Assembly: GCF_004331685.1 (NCBI RefSeq)
Contig: NZ_SJSM01000001.1
Location: 740,994-804,993, forward strand
DNA: 64,000 nucleotides
Direction of reading: 5' to 3'
DNA from: Pedobacter hiemivivus
GTDB lineage: Bacteria > Bacteroidota > Bacteroidia > Sphingobacteriales > Sphingobacteriaceae
Below the pieces are notes generated by a model, which saw nothing but the letters and a program-made list of their open reading frames with translations, did no database searches and was not told the DNA's origin. Positions 63,827 to 64,000 of the stretch are shown here, one piece after another; the first letter of the stretch is position 1; every line of letters begins with the position of its first letter. A program made the position numbers and the translations under genes.

Positions 63827-64000
63827 CTAAAATTTTAAAGTTGCAGGTAAGTATTTTGCAACAAGGTCTTCGTAATAGGGTTTTAGCTGGTTCCAGTCTG
63901 GTGGTACAGGATTTTTTGAATACAGGTCATAAGGGTTAAACAGTTGCACCCATTTTAACATCTCTCTATCCTTATCATCAAGTAAGTATTCATATTGGCC
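63827..64000 (-). CDS. Myo-inositol oxygenase, C-terminal fragment (5' part outside window)
   Basis: Read on the minus strand from the window edge, an open frame of 57 codons ends in TAG at 63827-63829. The residues include MLKWVQLFNPYDLYSKNPVP and LKPYYEDLVAKYLP, which is the characteristic C-terminus of myo-inositol oxygenase. In that family this stretch holds the conserved lysine/phenylalanine region near the substrate. The enzyme is a non-heme di-iron oxygenase that turns myo-inositol into D-glucuronate. Only the C-terminus is visible, so iron-ligand residues cannot be checked. It is too short to show as an independent gene but fits the adjoining SusCD and SGLT genes. Confidence 0.85.
   Translation of the reverse strand, partial: GQYEYLLDDKDREMLKWVQLFNPYDLYSKNPVPPDWNQLKPYYEDLVAKYLPATLKF

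Noticed and set aside
1..64000. CRISPR arrays, tRNA or rRNA genes, transposases, integrases
   Set aside because: No regularly spaced repeats, no tRNA-like cloverleaf sequences and no recombinase-type proteins were recognised anywhere in the window.

Overview
The window is AT-rich chromosomal DNA from a member of the Bacteroidota, most likely Sphingobacteriaceae (Pedobacter-like). The basis is four SusC/SusD pairs, many lipoprotein-type signal peptides, promoters of the TTTG / TAnnTTTG type, Shine-Dalgarno-poor starts, a FecI/FecR-type sigma/anti-sigma pair and a fused ResB-CcsA cytochrome c biogenesis protein. No rRNA, tRNA, CRISPR array, transposase or prophage was seen.

Region 1 (1-12.4 kb, + strand) is a polysaccharide utilization locus (PUL 1). 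It holds the end of a GH71/99-like glycosidase, SusC, SusD, a DUF3823 lipoprotein, a second GH71/99-like enzyme, a lipoprotein made of three copies of an unrecognised ~165-residue domain, an internal terminator, a GH43 enzyme, a third GH71/99-like enzyme and a strong terminator. Region 2 (12.4-19.1 kb) holds single genes: a ROK kinase, a berberine-bridge-type FAD oxidase, a family 8 polysaccharide lyase, a DUF4846 protein and two proteins of unknown function.

Region 3 (19.2-34.6 kb) is PUL 2, an apparent ten-gene minus-strand operon. In order of transcription it encodes a discoidin-domain protein, GH29 fucosidase, SusC, SusD, DUF5017 lipoprotein, GH5, sialate O-acetylesterase-like esterase, DUF4380 protein, MFS transporter and GH16. 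A divergent GntR-type regulator lies beside it. The shared promoter region carries a perfect 16-bp sequence in opposite orientations at both promoters, which looks like the operator. The susD gene has a frameshift 5' to its conserved last codons.

Region 4 (34.6-44.9 kb) is housekeeping and accessory: HIT protein, siderophore-interacting protein, two tandem AraC regulators, a small membrane protein, an SDR-fold protein, GNAT, a DHFR-fold protein, another AraC regulator, the large ResB-CcsA fusion with a duplicated His-rich linker, and a bacterial PH-domain protein. Two copies of a GC-rich 138-bp repeat lie on either side of the last two.

Region 5 (45.2-56.1 kb, minus strand) runs ECF sigma factor, FecR anti-sigma, STN-type SusC, SusD, two DUF4369/TlpA thiol-disulfide proteins and a thioredoxin-fold protein. 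Between fecR and susC there is a plus-strand promoter-like box and an intrinsic terminator with no plus-strand gene, suggesting an antisense RNA. Region 6 (56.2-64 kb, minus strand) runs the C-terminus of myo-inositol oxygenase, SusC, SusD, a terminator, an SGLT-type sodium symporter and a secreted protein of unknown function. This is best explained as an inositol or inositol-glycoside uptake and oxidation locus.
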